Below, in pieces: positions 34,169 to 44,728 of a stretch of 64,000 bases of DNA. Source of the DNA: Synechococcus sp. M16.1. GTDB taxonomy: Bacteria > Cyanobacteriota > Cyanobacteriia > PCC-6307 > Cyanobiaceae. Made by a program: the position numbers and the translations under genes. Location of the stretch: positions 186,001 through 250,000 of the forward strand of contig NZ_CP047954.1 of NCBI RefSeq assembly GCF_014279895.1. Reading direction: 5' to 3'. How positions within the stretch are numbered: the first letter of the stretch is position 1; each line of letters starts with the position of its first letter. The notes beneath the pieces were generated by a model. The model was not told where the DNA came from. It did no database searches and saw only the letters and a program-made list of their open reading frames with translations.

Positions 34169-37100
34169 TTACACCAGCCCCTGCTGTTCGGCCAGTTCCC
34201 GCAACGCCGTGACCTGCCAGCGGCGGCAGTCACCGGGTGAGGACCGATAAAACTGCCCCCAGGCCTGGGCCTTGTGTTGCGGGTAGTTCTCTGGACGCAG
34301 AGAGGGATGGCTCTGCTGCCAGCCCACCCGGACGGCATGACCGATCACCACGTCGAGGGCCAGGTCATCCTCGAAGCGCACCTCTGGATTGGCTTCGACG
34401 AAGGCCATCAGCGAAAGCAGGCATTCGCTGCAGAGTTGTCGGTATTCAGGTGCCTTGATCCGACTGAGCAAATGGTCGACCTGGGCGGCGAAATTGCGCT
34501 CCCCAGGTGTTTTCTCGAGAATGAGGTTGCTGTTGAGGCGATTGCGTCGTTCCAGCTTGTCGCCAATCACCAGGCCGCGGCAGTGCTGCAGCAGCGACCA
34601 GATCCCGGCATAGAAATCGCGGGGAACTTTCTGGAAGGATCCCAGGCGGATGCGGTGTTGAAGCCAGTCACCCCCCCCCGGTGTTTCCTCCAACGGGTCA
34701 GGCACTGACCACTGCACCCGGCCGCTCACGTGCAGCTGTTCGCCGCGTTGCAGGGCTGCTCTGGCATGGTCCACATCGGCGAGCACGGCGCGCAAGCGCT
34801 TGCGAATCGCGTGGGGTGCTTCGCTGCAGAGGGCTTCAAAAGCTTCGTCCTGACTCAGTATTTTCTCCACGGCCAGTTCTGATGTGAGCAGCAGCAGCAG
34901 CTGCCCCAGCTGCAGGGTGAGGCTCCCCTTCAGCAGCGCGGGCTCCCGCCGCGCCACGCTGTCGAGGGCGAGCAGGAGTTCCTGTTCGAGCATGCGTTCA
35001 CGGCCGTCGATTCCGCTGGTGGTTTCAATCCGCTCGGCGATGGCGGCACTGTCCATCGGCTGAAGCAGCCGGGAGTCGCCGGTGTAGTTGCGCCCCACCA
35101 CCACCTGTTTCTGGCGCACGAGCAGATCGGTGAGGGCATCTTCGAGTTGGGGATGCACCATCCCCATGGCACCAGCACAGCGCCGCACCACATTCCAGTC
35201 TTCACAACGCAAGCCCCGTTGATAGACCTCCTCAAGCAGGGTGCGCAGGGCCACGGGATGGCCCTCGGGGCTGCGTTGAATCCCCTGGGGGCCAAGACGC
35301 CGTTGCAGCAACTCGAGCACTTCCGCCTGTTCATGCAGCAGAGCACTGTTCCAGAGGCGCTGGCTCAATTGTTCGATCGGTGTGTCATCCAGCTCCTGCT
35401 CCTCTGCGGCGGTCAGATCCCGCAGATCGGTGGCGTCGCGCAGAAGCGGTTTGGCTGGCTCGGAGCATGGAACCGGTTTCTGTTGGAGCGGCGGCAGCTG
35501 CACCTCCTGCGCCTGATCCACCAGTTCACTGAGGCAGCCCAAGCGGACGGGGATGCTTTCAATGACGCCGCTGCCGAGTTGCCGGGCCAGTTTGAGGATG
35601 ACATCGCGGTGCTGCAGGAGGGCTGCGTCGCGAATGGGGATCACCAGAAGGGGACATCCAATGCCGCGCCAGTGCCGTTGCAGCAGATGCAGCTCGTCCA
35701 CAACGGTTTCCACCAGCTCCTCCGGGTCATCGGCCAGATAGCTGCTGACGTCTTCCAGCACGGACGGGGTGAACACACTGATGGCGCCGTCCTGGCGGTA
35801 GACCCGAGCCGTGTCCTCGGTTTCCACCCGGTGCCCGGGGCGCCCGGTGAGCTCAAGCCGTGGATTGGTGCCGGCGGCTTTCAACCGTTGCTTCAGCTCG
35901 TCGGACGACTGCACGGAAATCATTGAGGTTGGGTCGATCGGCACCTCTGCAGCCAGCAGTGCCTGGCGCACGTCATCCGTCTCCGCAGCCATCGCCACAA
36001 GAACACTGTCGGCGCCGAGCGACTGCGGCTCCCTGCGTCCACAGGGGTCAATGTCCTCGGGACGGATCAGATCGTCCAGCAGCATTTCCCCAAGCCACAC
36101 CAGGCTCTGGGTCCAGATCAGCGGCAGGTTGGTGTTGGCCACCCGCTCTTGGCTGCCTGGATTGAGCCGTTCCTGATCGACGGCACTGGCCGGGACCTGA
36201 TAGAGCTCGGGGTAGAGACGTTCCCCGTCCTGTTCAACGGCCAGGGTCTTGAGCTGGCTGTGAAGGCGCCGGGCCTCCTCCCAGCGTCTTTCGCAGCATG
36301 CGGTCACCAGTTCGAAGGCCAGAAACAACGGCCACTCCGACTCGATTCCTTCAAAGGCGGCGAGCTCCTCCGGTTCGTAATGCAGACGGTTGACGTCTTC
36401 CACCGCCGTCTGGTGACCATCCCGGAGGAAGCGTTTGTAGCCGTAGGCCCCGCCGAGTTCCCGTCGAATCCGCCGGCCTGTGCGCTCCACCAGGGCGGCA
36501 TCCTCCACCGCCCAGGCGGGATAACCAATCACTGAGAGGCAGGCACTGTCTGCTTCCTTGCTGGCGGATTCCCGCGGCAGGAGCCCTTGCAGGGCGCGAC
36601 GGAGGCGCACGATGGCCCCCTGGGGAATCAGCAGGATGCAGCTGCCGTCGCCATGGGGGCCGTAGAGGTCAAGCCCATCCAGGGCCTCCAGGGCGGCTTT
36701 GGCCATGCCGATGGAGCTGGCATTGCGCTCCGGTAAACCATGGTTGCCTTTGTCGCCCCGTTCCCAGATCCCGTAGTCGGGGGTGCGGTAGGCCCTGGCG
36801 ATGTAGTGCACCAGGTTCTGGAGGAAATCCACTTCATCACGGCTCTGCACCACCGCGCAGTCGCCCTTGGTCAACTGCGCCAGCTGCAGCAGAAACAGGG
36901 AGGTGGCATCGAGTTGGAGATGCCCCCAGGCGTCGTCAGCCACCACCGGCTCGCCGGTGCAGCTGTCGTATTTGGCGTGAAGGGCGTCGAGGGGGTTAAG
37001 GCTCTCTTTGAAGCGCTCCACCTTCTCGGCCTGCCGCATCATCGAGCGCATCAGGCCGCGCATGAGGGCCACCACCCGCTGCTCCAGCTCCCAGGCGCGC

Positions 37101-37345
37101 AGGCTGTTCTTCCCCTGCTGACGGCGGTAGGCCAGGGCCAGGCCCCAAACGCACTGCACCGAATAGACGCAGTCCCGCACCCAGGCATCGCCGTAGTTGC
37201 CATGGATGGTGTGAGCGGTGCTGGCGGGGAGCAGGCCGCTGATCGGGTCCTGCCGATCGAGGACCACGCGTTGGATGGATTGATCCAGACGCTGAAGGGT
37301 CGTGGCGTGGTTCTGCGGAAGGGTTTCCGTCGTCGTCACAAACAT
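34169..37345 (-). CDS. Phosphorylase kinase alpha/beta-like protein (GH15-related barrel)
   Basis: A 1058-residue protein from the ATG at 37345. The N-terminal 400 residues resemble the (alpha/alpha)6 barrel of glucoamylases and of phosphorylase kinase alpha/beta subunits, with GNYGDAWVRDCVYSVQCVWG (about 50-69), DAWGHLQLDATSLFLLQL and IWERGDKGNHGLPERNASS. The rest is helical with no assigned domain. In animals these subunits regulate glycogen phosphorylase kinase; in bacteria the role is unknown, though a glycan-binding or hydrolytic function is plausible. The earlier in-frame start at 37498 would overlap the divergent glycosyltransferase gene. Confidence 0.85.
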   Translation of the reverse strand: MFVTTTETLPQNHATTLQRLDQSIQRVVLDRQDPISGLLPASTAHTIHGNYGDAWVRDCVYSVQCVWGLALAYRRQQGKNSLRAWELEQRVVALMRGLMRSMMRQAEKVERFKESLNPLDALHAKYDSCTGEPVVADDAWGHLQLDATSLFLLQLAQLTKGDCAVVQSRDEVDFLQNLVHYIARAYRTPDYGIWERGDKGNHGLPERNASSIGMAKAALEALDGLDLYGPHGDGSCILLIPQGAIVRLRRALQGLLPRESASKEADSACLSVIGYPAWAVEDAALVERTGRRIRRELGGAYGYKRFLRDGHQTAVEDVNRLHYEPEELAAFEGIESEWPLFLAFELVTACCERRWEEARRLHSQLKTLAVEQDGERLYPELYQVPASAVDQERLNPGSQERVANTNLPLIWTQSLVWLGEMLLDDLIRPEDIDPCGRREPQSLGADSVLVAMAAETDDVRQALLAAEVPIDPTSMISVQSSDELKQRLKAAGTNPRLELTGRPGHRVETEDTARVYRQDGAISVFTPSVLEDVSSYLADDPEELVETVVDELHLLQRHWRGIGCPLLVIPIRDAALLQHRDVILKLARQLGSGVIESIPVRLGCLSELVDQAQEVQLPPLQQKPVPCSEPAKPLLRDATDLRDLTAAEEQELDDTPIEQLSQRLWNSALLHEQAEVLELLQRRLGPQGIQRSPEGHPVALRTLLEEVYQRGLRCEDWNVVRRCAGAMGMVHPQLEDALTDLLVRQKQVVVGRNYTGDSRLLQPMDSAAIAERIETTSGIDGRERMLEQELLLALDSVARREPALLKGSLTLQLGQLLLLLTSELAVEKILSQDEAFEALCSEAPHAIRKRLRAVLADVDHARAALQRGEQLHVSGRVQWSVPDPLEETPGGGDWLQHRIRLGSFQKVPRDFYAGIWSLLQHCRGLVIGDKLERRNRLNSNLILEKTPGERNFAAQVDHLLSRIKAPEYRQLCSECLLSLMAFVEANPEVRFEDDLALDVVIGHAVRVGWQQSHPSLRPENYPQHKAQAWGQFYRSSPGDCRRWQVTALRELAEQQGLV

Positions 37346-37387
37346 GCCCTCATGCTTCACCACCCCTAAATTCTCCAACGCAGCCCC

Positions 37388-38128
37388 ATGGCCATGGACT
37401 CTGTCAGCACCGCCCCCGACGACCGTCGCCGTTGCCAGGTGCTCGGCGTGCCGGTGGATGCCTGCCGTGATGTCTGTGCAGCTGCTCTCGGTCTGCATTC
37501 ACGGGGCGGCGGACGCATCGTCACCCTCAACGCTGAGATGACGATGTCGGCTCGGGCCGATGCCGCTTTGGGGCAGGCGATCGGAACCGCTGATCTGGTG
37601 ATCCCGGATGGAGCGGGAGTGGTCTGGGCCCTGGGCCGTCAGCAGATCCGGGTTGTCAAAACTGCCGGCATTGAACTGGCGTGGACCTTGCTGGAGTACG
37701 CCGCAGCCCACCAATGGCGTGTGGCGCTGGTGGGGGCGACACCTGAGGTGATGGCAACACTGCGTGCGGAGTTGCCGCAAAGCATCCGTGGCCTCAACCT
37801 TGCGCTCGCGGTGGACGGTTATCAAGCTCCCGAGGCCTGGCAGGGCGTTGAAGCTCAGCTCAGGGCGTTGAAACCTGATCTCGTTCTGGTGGCCCTGGGG
37901 GTGCCGCGCCAGGAAACCTGGTCCGAACGAGTGGCGGCCGGCCAGCCTGGACTGTGGATGGGTGTCGGCGGCAGTTTTGACGTCTGGGCCGGCATCAAAA
38001 AACGCGCCCCTAGTTGGATGTGCCGGATGCAGCTTGAGTGGCTGTATCGGCTCATTCAGGAACCGTCACGCTGGCGACGCATGCTGTTGCTGCCAGCGTT
38101 TGCTTTGAAGGTGATCCGGTTGGGCTGA
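37388..38128 (+). CDS. WecG/TagA/CpsF-family glycosyltransferase
   Basis: These GT26 enzymes transfer an N-acetyl-hexosaminuronate or hexosamine residue onto a lipid-linked sugar. The 246-residue protein has IVTLNAEMTM (about 44-53) and LVIPDGAGVVWA (about 70-81). Later segments are ALGVPRQETW and MGVGGSFDVWAGIKKRAP, all conserved in the family. A second ATG at 37394 is possible. It is divergent from the GH15-like gene (42-base gap) and ends 4 bases before the convergent psbK. Confidence 0.92.
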   Translation: MAMDSVSTAPDDRRRCQVLGVPVDACRDVCAAALGLHSRGGGRIVTLNAEMTMSARADAALGQAIGTADLVIPDGAGVVWALGRQQIRVVKTAGIELAWTLLEYAAAHQWRVALVGATPEVMATLRAELPQSIRGLNLALAVDGYQAPEAWQGVEAQLRALKPDLVLVALGVPRQETWSERVAAGQPGLWMGVGGSFDVWAGIKKRAPSWMCRMQLEWLYRLIQEPSRWRRMLLLPAFALKVIRLG

Positions 38129-38132
38129 GGCT

Positions 38133-38276
38133 TCAGCGGAAGCCCACAGAGGCCTGCCAAACGAAGGCCAGGAGCAGGAAGAAGACCGGGATCAACGGAA
38201 GAATGTCGATCAGCGGAGAGAAGGCCTGATAGGCCTCGGGCAGCTGTGCCAGCAGGTCGAGGGTGAAGGCGGCCAT
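38133..38276 (-). CDS. psbK: Photosystem II protein PsbK
   Basis: PsbK is a single-helix subunit near CP43 in photosystem II. The product is [19 protein letters not shown] followed by one hydrophobic helix ([13 protein letters not shown]) and ASVGFR, 47 residues. An upstream in-frame ATG at 38285 adds three residues; I chose 38276 because PsbK precursors in these organisms begin MAAF. The gene is too short for a typical ORF search. It lies 31 bases downstream of tgt on the same strand, an arrangement known from other cyanobacteria. Confidence 0.94.
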   Translation of the reverse strand: MAAFTLDLLAQLPEAYQAFSPLIDILPLIPVFFLLLAFVWQASVGFR

Positions 38277-38307
38277 CCCTTGCATCAAAAAGGCGTTGGG
38301 CTGGACG

Positions 38308-39426
38308 CTACCACGTGTGATGGGCTGGAGAGTCTGGCTCCCAGGGAGCGAAATCCTCTGAAAAACAGCCGTCGCGAATCGCTTGTGCCATGGCCGAGGT
38401 GAAACGCACCAGATGGGTGATGTTGTGAATGCTCAACAAGGTGAGGCCCAGCAGCTCCTCGCTGCGAATCAGGTGATGCAGGTAGGCCCGGGTGTGACCG
38501 GTGCAGGCCACGCAGGAGCAGCTCGGATCCAGGGGAGTGTGGTCGTGGCGGAAGCGTGCATTGCGCAGGTTCCAACGTTCACCGCCCACCAGGGCGGTGC
38601 CATGACGGCCGAGTCGGGTGGGCAAGACGCAGTCGAACAGGTCGATCCCGTTGGCCACGGCAATGGCCATCTCGCGCAGGGTGCCGATGCCCATCAGGTA
38701 GCGCGGTTTGTGTGAAGGAAGCAGGGGCGTGACGTCCCGCACGATGCGATGCATCTCCTCAGCGGGCTCACCAACGCTGACGCCACCGACAGCAATGCCC
38801 GGCAGATCAAAGGAGGCGACGGCCATGGCACTCTCCCGCCGCAGATGGGGGAAACAGCCGCCCTGAACGATGCCGAACAGCGCCTGATCTTCGCGGGTGT
38901 GGGCTGTGACGCAGCGCTCGAGCCAGGAATGCGTGCGTCGACAGGCATCGATGACGTCGTTCTCCGTCGCCGGATAGGGCGGGCACTGGTCAAAGGCCAT
39001 GGCCACATCCGCCCCGAGGGCCATCTGGATCTGGGTGGCATGTTCCGGGGTCATGTCGATGGTGCGTCCATCGCGGGGGTTTCGGAACACCACCCCACGG
39101 TCATCGATCTTGTTCAGGTCCCCCAGGCTGAACACCTGAAAGCCGCCGGAGTCGGTGAGCATCGGGCCGTTCCAGCCCATGAACCGGTGCAGGCCACCGG
39201 CCGCCGCCACGATCTCCTCCCCCGGTTGCAAGTGCAGGTGGTAAGTGTTCGAGAGCACCATCTGGGCTCCCGTGCGCCCCAGCTGCTCCGTGCTGATGCC
39301 CTTGACGGTGGCCAGGGTTCCCACCGGCATGAAGCGTGGTGTGTGCACCGGCCCATGCGGGGTCTCAAAGGTGCCGCACCGTGCTGATGTGTTGGCGCAA
39401 TGCGCGTTGATTTCGAAGCCGAACAC
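38308..39426 (-). CDS. tgt: Queuine tRNA-ribosyltransferase
   Basis: Tgt swaps guanine for a queuine precursor at the wobble base of tRNAs with GUN anticodons. The 372-residue protein has [14 protein letters not shown] (about 89-102) with an active-site Asp, and [13 protein letters not shown] (about 263-275) with the nucleophile Asp. The zinc site is [17 protein letters not shown] at about 310-326. It is probably cotranscribed with psbK, which follows. It is divergent from cobS with a 29-base gap. Confidence 0.95.
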   Translation of the reverse strand: MFGFEINAHCANTSARCGTFETPHGPVHTPRFMPVGTLATVKGISTEQLGRTGAQMVLSNTYHLHLQPGEEIVAAAGGLHRFMGWNGPMLTDSGGFQVFSLGDLNKIDDRGVVFRNPRDGRTIDMTPEHATQIQMALGADVAMAFDQCPPYPATENDVIDACRRTHSWLERCVTAHTREDQALFGIVQGGCFPHLRRESAMAVASFDLPGIAVGGVSVGEPAEEMHRIVRDVTPLLPSHKPRYLMGIGTLREMAIAVANGIDLFDCVLPTRLGRHGTALVGGERWNLRNARFRHDHTPLDPSCSCVACTGHTRAYLHHLIRSEELLGLTLLSIHNITHLVRFTSAMAQAIRDGCFSEDFAPWEPDSPAHHTW

Positions 39427-39455
39427 GACTGATCCGCCCCTGCATTGACCCTACG

Positions 39456-40226
39456 GTGAGGGTCGACTGCATCCCTCGCGCCATTCCCAGGATCGTTCCG
39501 CCCTGGCTTTCCGATCTGGCGGGAGCCTGGATCTTCTACACGGTGCTGCCCGCATGGCCCTGGCCGCAGCCCTCGTTTCAGCGCATTGCCCGCTTCGCCC
39601 CCTGGATGGGGCTGCTGATCGGTGCGTTGCAGGGGCTGCTCTGGATTGGTCTGTCCAGGCTCTCCTGGCCTCCGGCTGCCTGTGCCCTTTGCGTGGTGGC
39701 TCTCGGCATCCAGCTCAGTGGTGGCTTGCACCACGACGGCCTGATCGACACGGCGGATGGCCTCGGGGCGCCAGCGGAGCGGCGGCTCGAGGCGATGGAG
39801 GACAGCCGGGTGGGCGCCAGCGGTGTGCTGGCTCTCGTGATGGTGCTGCTGCTACAGGTTGCGGCATTGATCCAGCTGGGGGGGCAGGCCCCGCTCGGGC
39901 TCTGCCTGGCGGCGTTCTGGGCCCGGGTGGCGCCGCTCTGGGCCATGGCACGTTTCGACTACCTCCGCGCTGATGGAACCGCAGCGTTTCATCGCGAGCA
40001 CGGCAGGCCGCTCTGGGATGCCCTGCCCTCACTTCTGGTGGTGGTTCTCTTGGCCGGTTGGGTGGGGGCCATGCCCCTTTTCCTGGGGGGCGTGGTGGCG
40101 ATCCTTGTCGCCCAGAGCCTTGGGCGACGATTGGGGGGGCACACCGGTGACAGCTATGGAGCAGCTCTTGTGCTCACCGAGATGATCACATTGTTGGGTC
40201 TGGCCTTGCTCCTGCCGGCCAGCTGA
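39456..40226 (+). CDS. cobS: Adenosylcobinamide-GDP ribazoletransferase (cobalamin synthase)
   Basis: CobS joins adenosylcobinamide-GDP with alpha-ribazole at the membrane in (pseudo)cobalamin synthesis. The 256-residue protein is strongly hydrophobic, with TVLPAWPWP near the start. The conserved GGLHHDGLIDTADGLG at about 89-104 provides the acidic active-site residues, and RVGASGVLAL follows at about 117. The start is taken as GTG at 39456. Its 3' end overlaps the convergent histidine kinase by 41 bases. Confidence 0.93.
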   Translation: MRVDCIPRAIPRIVPPWLSDLAGAWIFYTVLPAWPWPQPSFQRIARFAPWMGLLIGALQGLLWIGLSRLSWPPAACALCVVALGIQLSGGLHHDGLIDTADGLGAPAERRLEAMEDSRVGASGVLALVMVLLLQVAALIQLGGQAPLGLCLAAFWARVAPLWAMARFDYLRADGTAAFHREHGRPLWDALPSLLVVVLLAGWVGAMPLFLGGVVAILVAQSLGRRLGGHTGDSYGAALVLTEMITLLGLALLLPAS

Positions 40227-41307
40227 GGACGAATGCATTGCCCTGAGTGGGCAGATCGGGAGCGATTGTGGAAGGCTCCACGCAGAGCGTGAGCTTGCGG
40301 CCCTGCTGCTCCGCAAGGGAGCGTGCAAGGGCGAGACCAAGGCCGGTGCCCGCCCGGTCTTGTCCGGTGGACCCCCGTGCTCCCCGCTTGAAAATCAGGT
40401 CGCGCTCCTCCAGGGGGATCGGCGGCCCGTTGTCCCAGACGCAGAGCCCATCGGGCAACAGGTACAGCCCCACGCTGCAGCCCGCTGGGCTGTAACGGAA
40501 GGCATTCTCAAGGAGGTTGGCGACGATCTCCGCGATCGTTCCGTCCTGGGACGGTTGATCAATCCACTGGGGCCAAAGGTCTGGTCCCCGCCAGGGTCGG
40601 CCCTGCAGGCTTGCCGTCGCTTCCGCCCGCTCCAGCAGAGGCATCAGCAGGGTTTGCATGGTGGCCTCACCTTCGGCAGGCCCTGGGGGCAACAGGGTGG
40701 GGCCAAGGGGGTCCTGTTCGGGGAGACGTTGTTGCCCGAGGCCATCGAGCACGTCGATGTATTGGCCGAGTTGGCGTTGTTCCGAGAGCATTCCCTCCAC
40801 GAGTGGGCGGTGGGAGCTGTCGGCTTCGAGCCGCCGCAGCAGCAGTTGGGCGTAGGTGCGCAGGGCAGCCAGTGGATTGCGCAGCTGATGCACGAGGGTG
40901 CGCAGCTGCTCGTTTTGTTGGCTGAGTTCCTGGCGAAGTTGCAGGCATTCCAGGTCACGCCCCAGGGCGTGGCTGATGGCGGCGGCACTGCGCCGCATCC
41001 GTTGGTCCAGGGTCAGCGTCCAGCTCCGCTGCGGATCCAGGTCCGCGCGCAGGGCTCCCAGGATCAGACCGGCATCCTGGAGGGGGTACCAGCGCCGACT
41101 CTCGTGCGGCAGGCGCAGGTTCGGGTCTGCGTCGGCAGGGGGAAGCAAGCGTTCATTGGCCGACCATTGCCGGATCAGCAGAAGTGGCGGGCCTTGCTGA
41201 TTGGGTGGCGCACTGACGTAAAGCCCCAGATGCTGGATGCCTTCTTTGGCGGTTAGATCAGCCAGCTGTTGATCGGTGAAATCGAAGAATCGATCGGTGA
41301 GCTGCAT
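40186..41307 (-). CDS. Sensor histidine kinase, soluble type
   Basis: A two-component kinase of 373 residues with no predicted membrane helix. The N-terminal half (about 1-120) is a variable sensory region. The phosphorylated His lies in HQLRNPLAALRTYAQLL (about 139-155), and the ATPase domain has an N box EIVANLLENAFRYSP, VWDNGPPIP and TGLGLALARSL. The signal and cognate regulator are not visible nearby. It overlaps cobS by 41 bases on the opposite strand. Confidence 0.9.
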   Translation of the reverse strand: MQLTDRFFDFTDQQLADLTAKEGIQHLGLYVSAPPNQQGPPLLLIRQWSANERLLPPADADPNLRLPHESRRWYPLQDAGLILGALRADLDPQRSWTLTLDQRMRRSAAAISHALGRDLECLQLRQELSQQNEQLRTLVHQLRNPLAALRTYAQLLLRRLEADSSHRPLVEGMLSEQRQLGQYIDVLDGLGQQRLPEQDPLGPTLLPPGPAEGEATMQTLLMPLLERAEATASLQGRPWRGPDLWPQWIDQPSQDGTIAEIVANLLENAFRYSPAGCSVGLYLLPDGLCVWDNGPPIPLEERDLIFKRGARGSTGQDRAGTGLGLALARSLAEQQGRKLTLCVEPSTIAPDLPTQGNAFVLSWPAGARPDPTM

Positions 41308-41647
41308 CAGTTCCGGACGATCAATTCAGGTGCTTGAGCAAGCCTGCGCCAGGGGGACTTGAAAAATCTGGGAAAAGTCTTAAGATCCTCTTATCGACCG
41401 AGGCGCTGTTCACCATGAACAGACGCCCGCCAGCTCTCGCAACGGTTGCAATTGCTTCGCAACCAAAGCTACAGCAGAGGTTGCAGTGTCCTCCGCTGGT
41501 TCCCGCTTGGGTGTTGGTGTCCTGCCGGTGATTGTGGTGTGTCTGCAATTGCCCCGACGCTCCCCTTGCGTCTGGCGTTTTCGCGCCGACAGCACCCGTT
41601 TGTTCTGACGATCCACCCCGTTCTTCCTTTCGTACCGGAGCCCTTCC
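41308..41647 (+). other. Gene-free stretch: structured leader of the DUF3155 gene
   Basis: No convincing gene lies in these 340 bases. A promoter-like pair at 41359-41386 would start RNA near 41393 and give a leader of about 255 bases. It holds a hairpin CTGTTC-ACCAT-GAACAG (41406-41422) and alternating complementary blocks GCAAC (41439), GGTTGC (41444), GCAACC (41459) and GGTTGC (41479). There is also a hairpin GACGC-TCCCCTT-GCGTC (41556-41572) and two copies of GCAATTGC (41448 and 41545). The third block can pair with the second or the fourth but not both, so alternative folds are possible. Function is inferred, not shown. Confidence 0.5.
41359..41386 (+). promoter_or_regulatory. Sigma70-type promoter candidate for the DUF3155 transcript
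   Basis: TTGAAA at 41359 and TAAGAT at 41381 are separated by 16 bases, close to the -35/-10 consensus. They are the best such pair in the 340-base gap and point at the DUF3155 gene. No transcription start data are available. Confidence 0.45.
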
Positions 41648-42016
41648 ATGTCCAAGAAGCGCAAGCGCATTAGCCGTCGTCGCCTGGCAGGTCAGCGGGT
41701 CCTGGCCCATGTGCCAACCCATCACCTCGAAACCGGTGAGTACAAGCCCGTGACGGCCGCTCGTCGTTACATCGCTGAGGGTGGACTGGTGCCTCCGGCG
41801 TTGCTGAACGTGCGCCGCAATGAGCACACCACCGACCGCTTCTTCTGGGGTGAGAAAGGTCTGTTCAGCGCTCAATACGCCGAAGAGAACCATTTCCTCT
41901 TCCCCTCATTGCGCACCATTGTTGATTCCATCGGTGAAGACAAGCTCTTCGAGGGTCTCGAGCTTGGCGCCGATGATTGGGAGGAAATGGAGGAGTACGA
42001 ATACGCCTTCGTTTGA
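41648..42016 (+). CDS. DUF3155 protein
   Basis: A small basic-to-acidic protein of 122 residues, conserved in cyanobacteria and of unknown function. The N-terminus MSKKRKRISRRRLAGQRVL is strongly basic, which suggests nucleic-acid or membrane-surface contact, while the C-terminus is acidic (DDWEEMEEYEYAF). No transmembrane segment or enzymatic motif is visible. It has an unusually long upstream leader. Its stop abuts the stop of the convergent hydrolase with no spacer. Confidence 0.85.
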   Translation: MSKKRKRISRRRLAGQRVLAHVPTHHLETGEYKPVTAARRYIAEGGLVPPALLNVRRNEHTTDRFFWGEKGLFSAQYAEENHFLFPSLRTIVDSIGEDKLFEGLELGADDWEEMEEYEYAFV

Positions 42017-42589
42017 TCACGCGTTCTCCAGAACACGCTCGATAAATATCAGGATCGGCTGCACCGTCTCATCAGGGATGGTGTGGCCGTTTTTGAATGG
42101 AACTGTCTGACATTGATCGGGCTGCAACTGCGCAGCGATCGACTGCATGGCCTGGAACGGCACCACGGAATCGTCTGAACCATGCATCAGCAACACAGGG
42201 GGGTGTTGCTGGGGCGGAGCCCAGTTGGGGTGTGGATAGCCGCTGCAGCTGATCAGCCCTGCAATCGGCAGGGCGCAGCCGCCTTCCAGGGCCATGGCTC
42301 CCCCCTGGGAAAAGCCGAACACCACCGTTCGTTCGAGTCCAAGACCTGGGCTGTTCAGGCACTGAAGTTGAGCCTTGAGGCGCTCAACGGCCGCGGGAAC
42401 GGCATCCCACTGGGCTGGGAACAGGCCATACCACTGACGCCCTCCCGGTTGGTCGGGATGGAGCTCAGGAGCCTCTAGGCACACCACATCAAGGGTCTTG
42501 GAACACTCTCGCGCCAGGCGATCGCCCAGGGGTTTGAGATCCTCTCCGTTGGCTCCCCAGCCGTGGAGCAGCACCAGCCGGCCATCCAT
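42017..42589 (-). CDS. Alpha/beta hydrolase, phospholipase/carboxylesterase family
   Basis: A serine esterase of 190 residues. The oxyanion region is LLHGWGANGEDL (about 7-18), the nucleophile elbow GFSQGG (about 93-98) holds the catalytic Ser, and MHGSDDSVVPF and NGHTIP supply the Asp and His. The natural ester or thioester substrate is unknown. It is divergent from purH with a 56-base gap. Confidence 0.87.
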   Translation of the reverse strand: MDGRLVLLHGWGANGEDLKPLGDRLARECSKTLDVVCLEAPELHPDQPGGRQWYGLFPAQWDAVPAAVERLKAQLQCLNSPGLGLERTVVFGFSQGGAMALEGGCALPIAGLISCSGYPHPNWAPPQQHPPVLLMHGSDDSVVPFQAMQSIAAQLQPDQCQTVPFKNGHTIPDETVQPILIFIERVLENA

Positions 42590-42645
42590 GGGGCATGAGC
42601 ATCACTGCTGCGTAGGTTGGCTCACGACCCAGTCACGACCCTTCG

Positions 42646-44208
<1,563 letters not shown>

Positions 44209-44215
44209 CGCTGGT

Positions 44216-44232
44216 GGGGGCCGCCGGCCCCC
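44216..44232. repeat. GC-rich perfect hairpin after purH
   Basis: GGGGGCC, a 3-base loop GCC, then GGCCCCC form a perfect 7-bp stem 8 bases after the purH stop. There is no T run, so it is a stem-loop that may protect or end the purH transcript rather than a classical terminator. Confidence 0.55.
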
Positions 44233-44262
44233 TAGCCTCGCGGCACTGAAGAGTCCCCTTCA

Positions 44263-44721
44263 ATGCTCGCCACCCTCCCCTTCAGCCTCAATTTCGCTCA
44301 CCCCCTAGCGGAGTGGGGCCTGCTCGCCGTTGGTGGTTGGGCTCTCTACCTGGGAATCAAGGCCAAGAAAACGCGCACCGGTACCCCAGAACAGCGCAAA
44401 GAACTGGTGCCGAAAAAGTTCGCCCAGCGCCATTACCTCTGGGGCAGCATCCTGCTGGCCGTGATGACCCTCGGGACCCTGGGCGGCATGGCGGTCACCT
44501 ATCTGAACAACGGCAAGTTGTTTGTTGGTCCGCACCTGCTGGTGGGTCTGGCCATGACCGGGATGATTGCCGTTGCCGCCTCGCTCTCACCCCTGATGCA
44601 GCGGGGCAATGTGATTGCTCGTAAGGCTCATGTGGGCCTGAACATGGGCATGCTCACGCTGTTCCTCTGGCAGGCCGTCAGCGGCATGGAGATCGTCAAC
44701 AAGATCTGGACCAACCGCTGA
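44263..44721 (+). CDS. DUF4079 membrane protein (cytochrome b561-like)
   Basis: A 152-residue integral membrane protein of a cyanobacterial family without a defined role. Four hydrophobic helices are visible (about 14-31, 62-80, 87-109 and 124-142). Histidines near helix ends (FAHPLAEWG, AQRHYLWGS, VGPHLLVG and KAHVGLN) could bind heme as in cytochrome b561, which is inference. It is 54 bases downstream of purH and convergent with the DUF1997 gene. Confidence 0.82.
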   Translation: MLATLPFSLNFAHPLAEWGLLAVGGWALYLGIKAKKTRTGTPEQRKELVPKKFAQRHYLWGSILLAVMTLGTLGGMAVTYLNNGKLFVGPHLLVGLAMTGMIAVAASLSPLMQRGNVIARKAHVGLNMGMLTLFLWQAVSGMEIVNKIWTNR

Positions 44722-44728
44722 AGATGCT

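Noticed and set aside
41415-41531. 38-codon ATG frame inside the DUF3155 leader
   Set aside because: No recognisable family, no ribosome-binding site, and it overlaps the hairpin sequences better explained as RNA structure.
41321-41893. 190-residue minus-strand frame
   Set aside because: Shadow of DUF3155 and its leader with no coding features.
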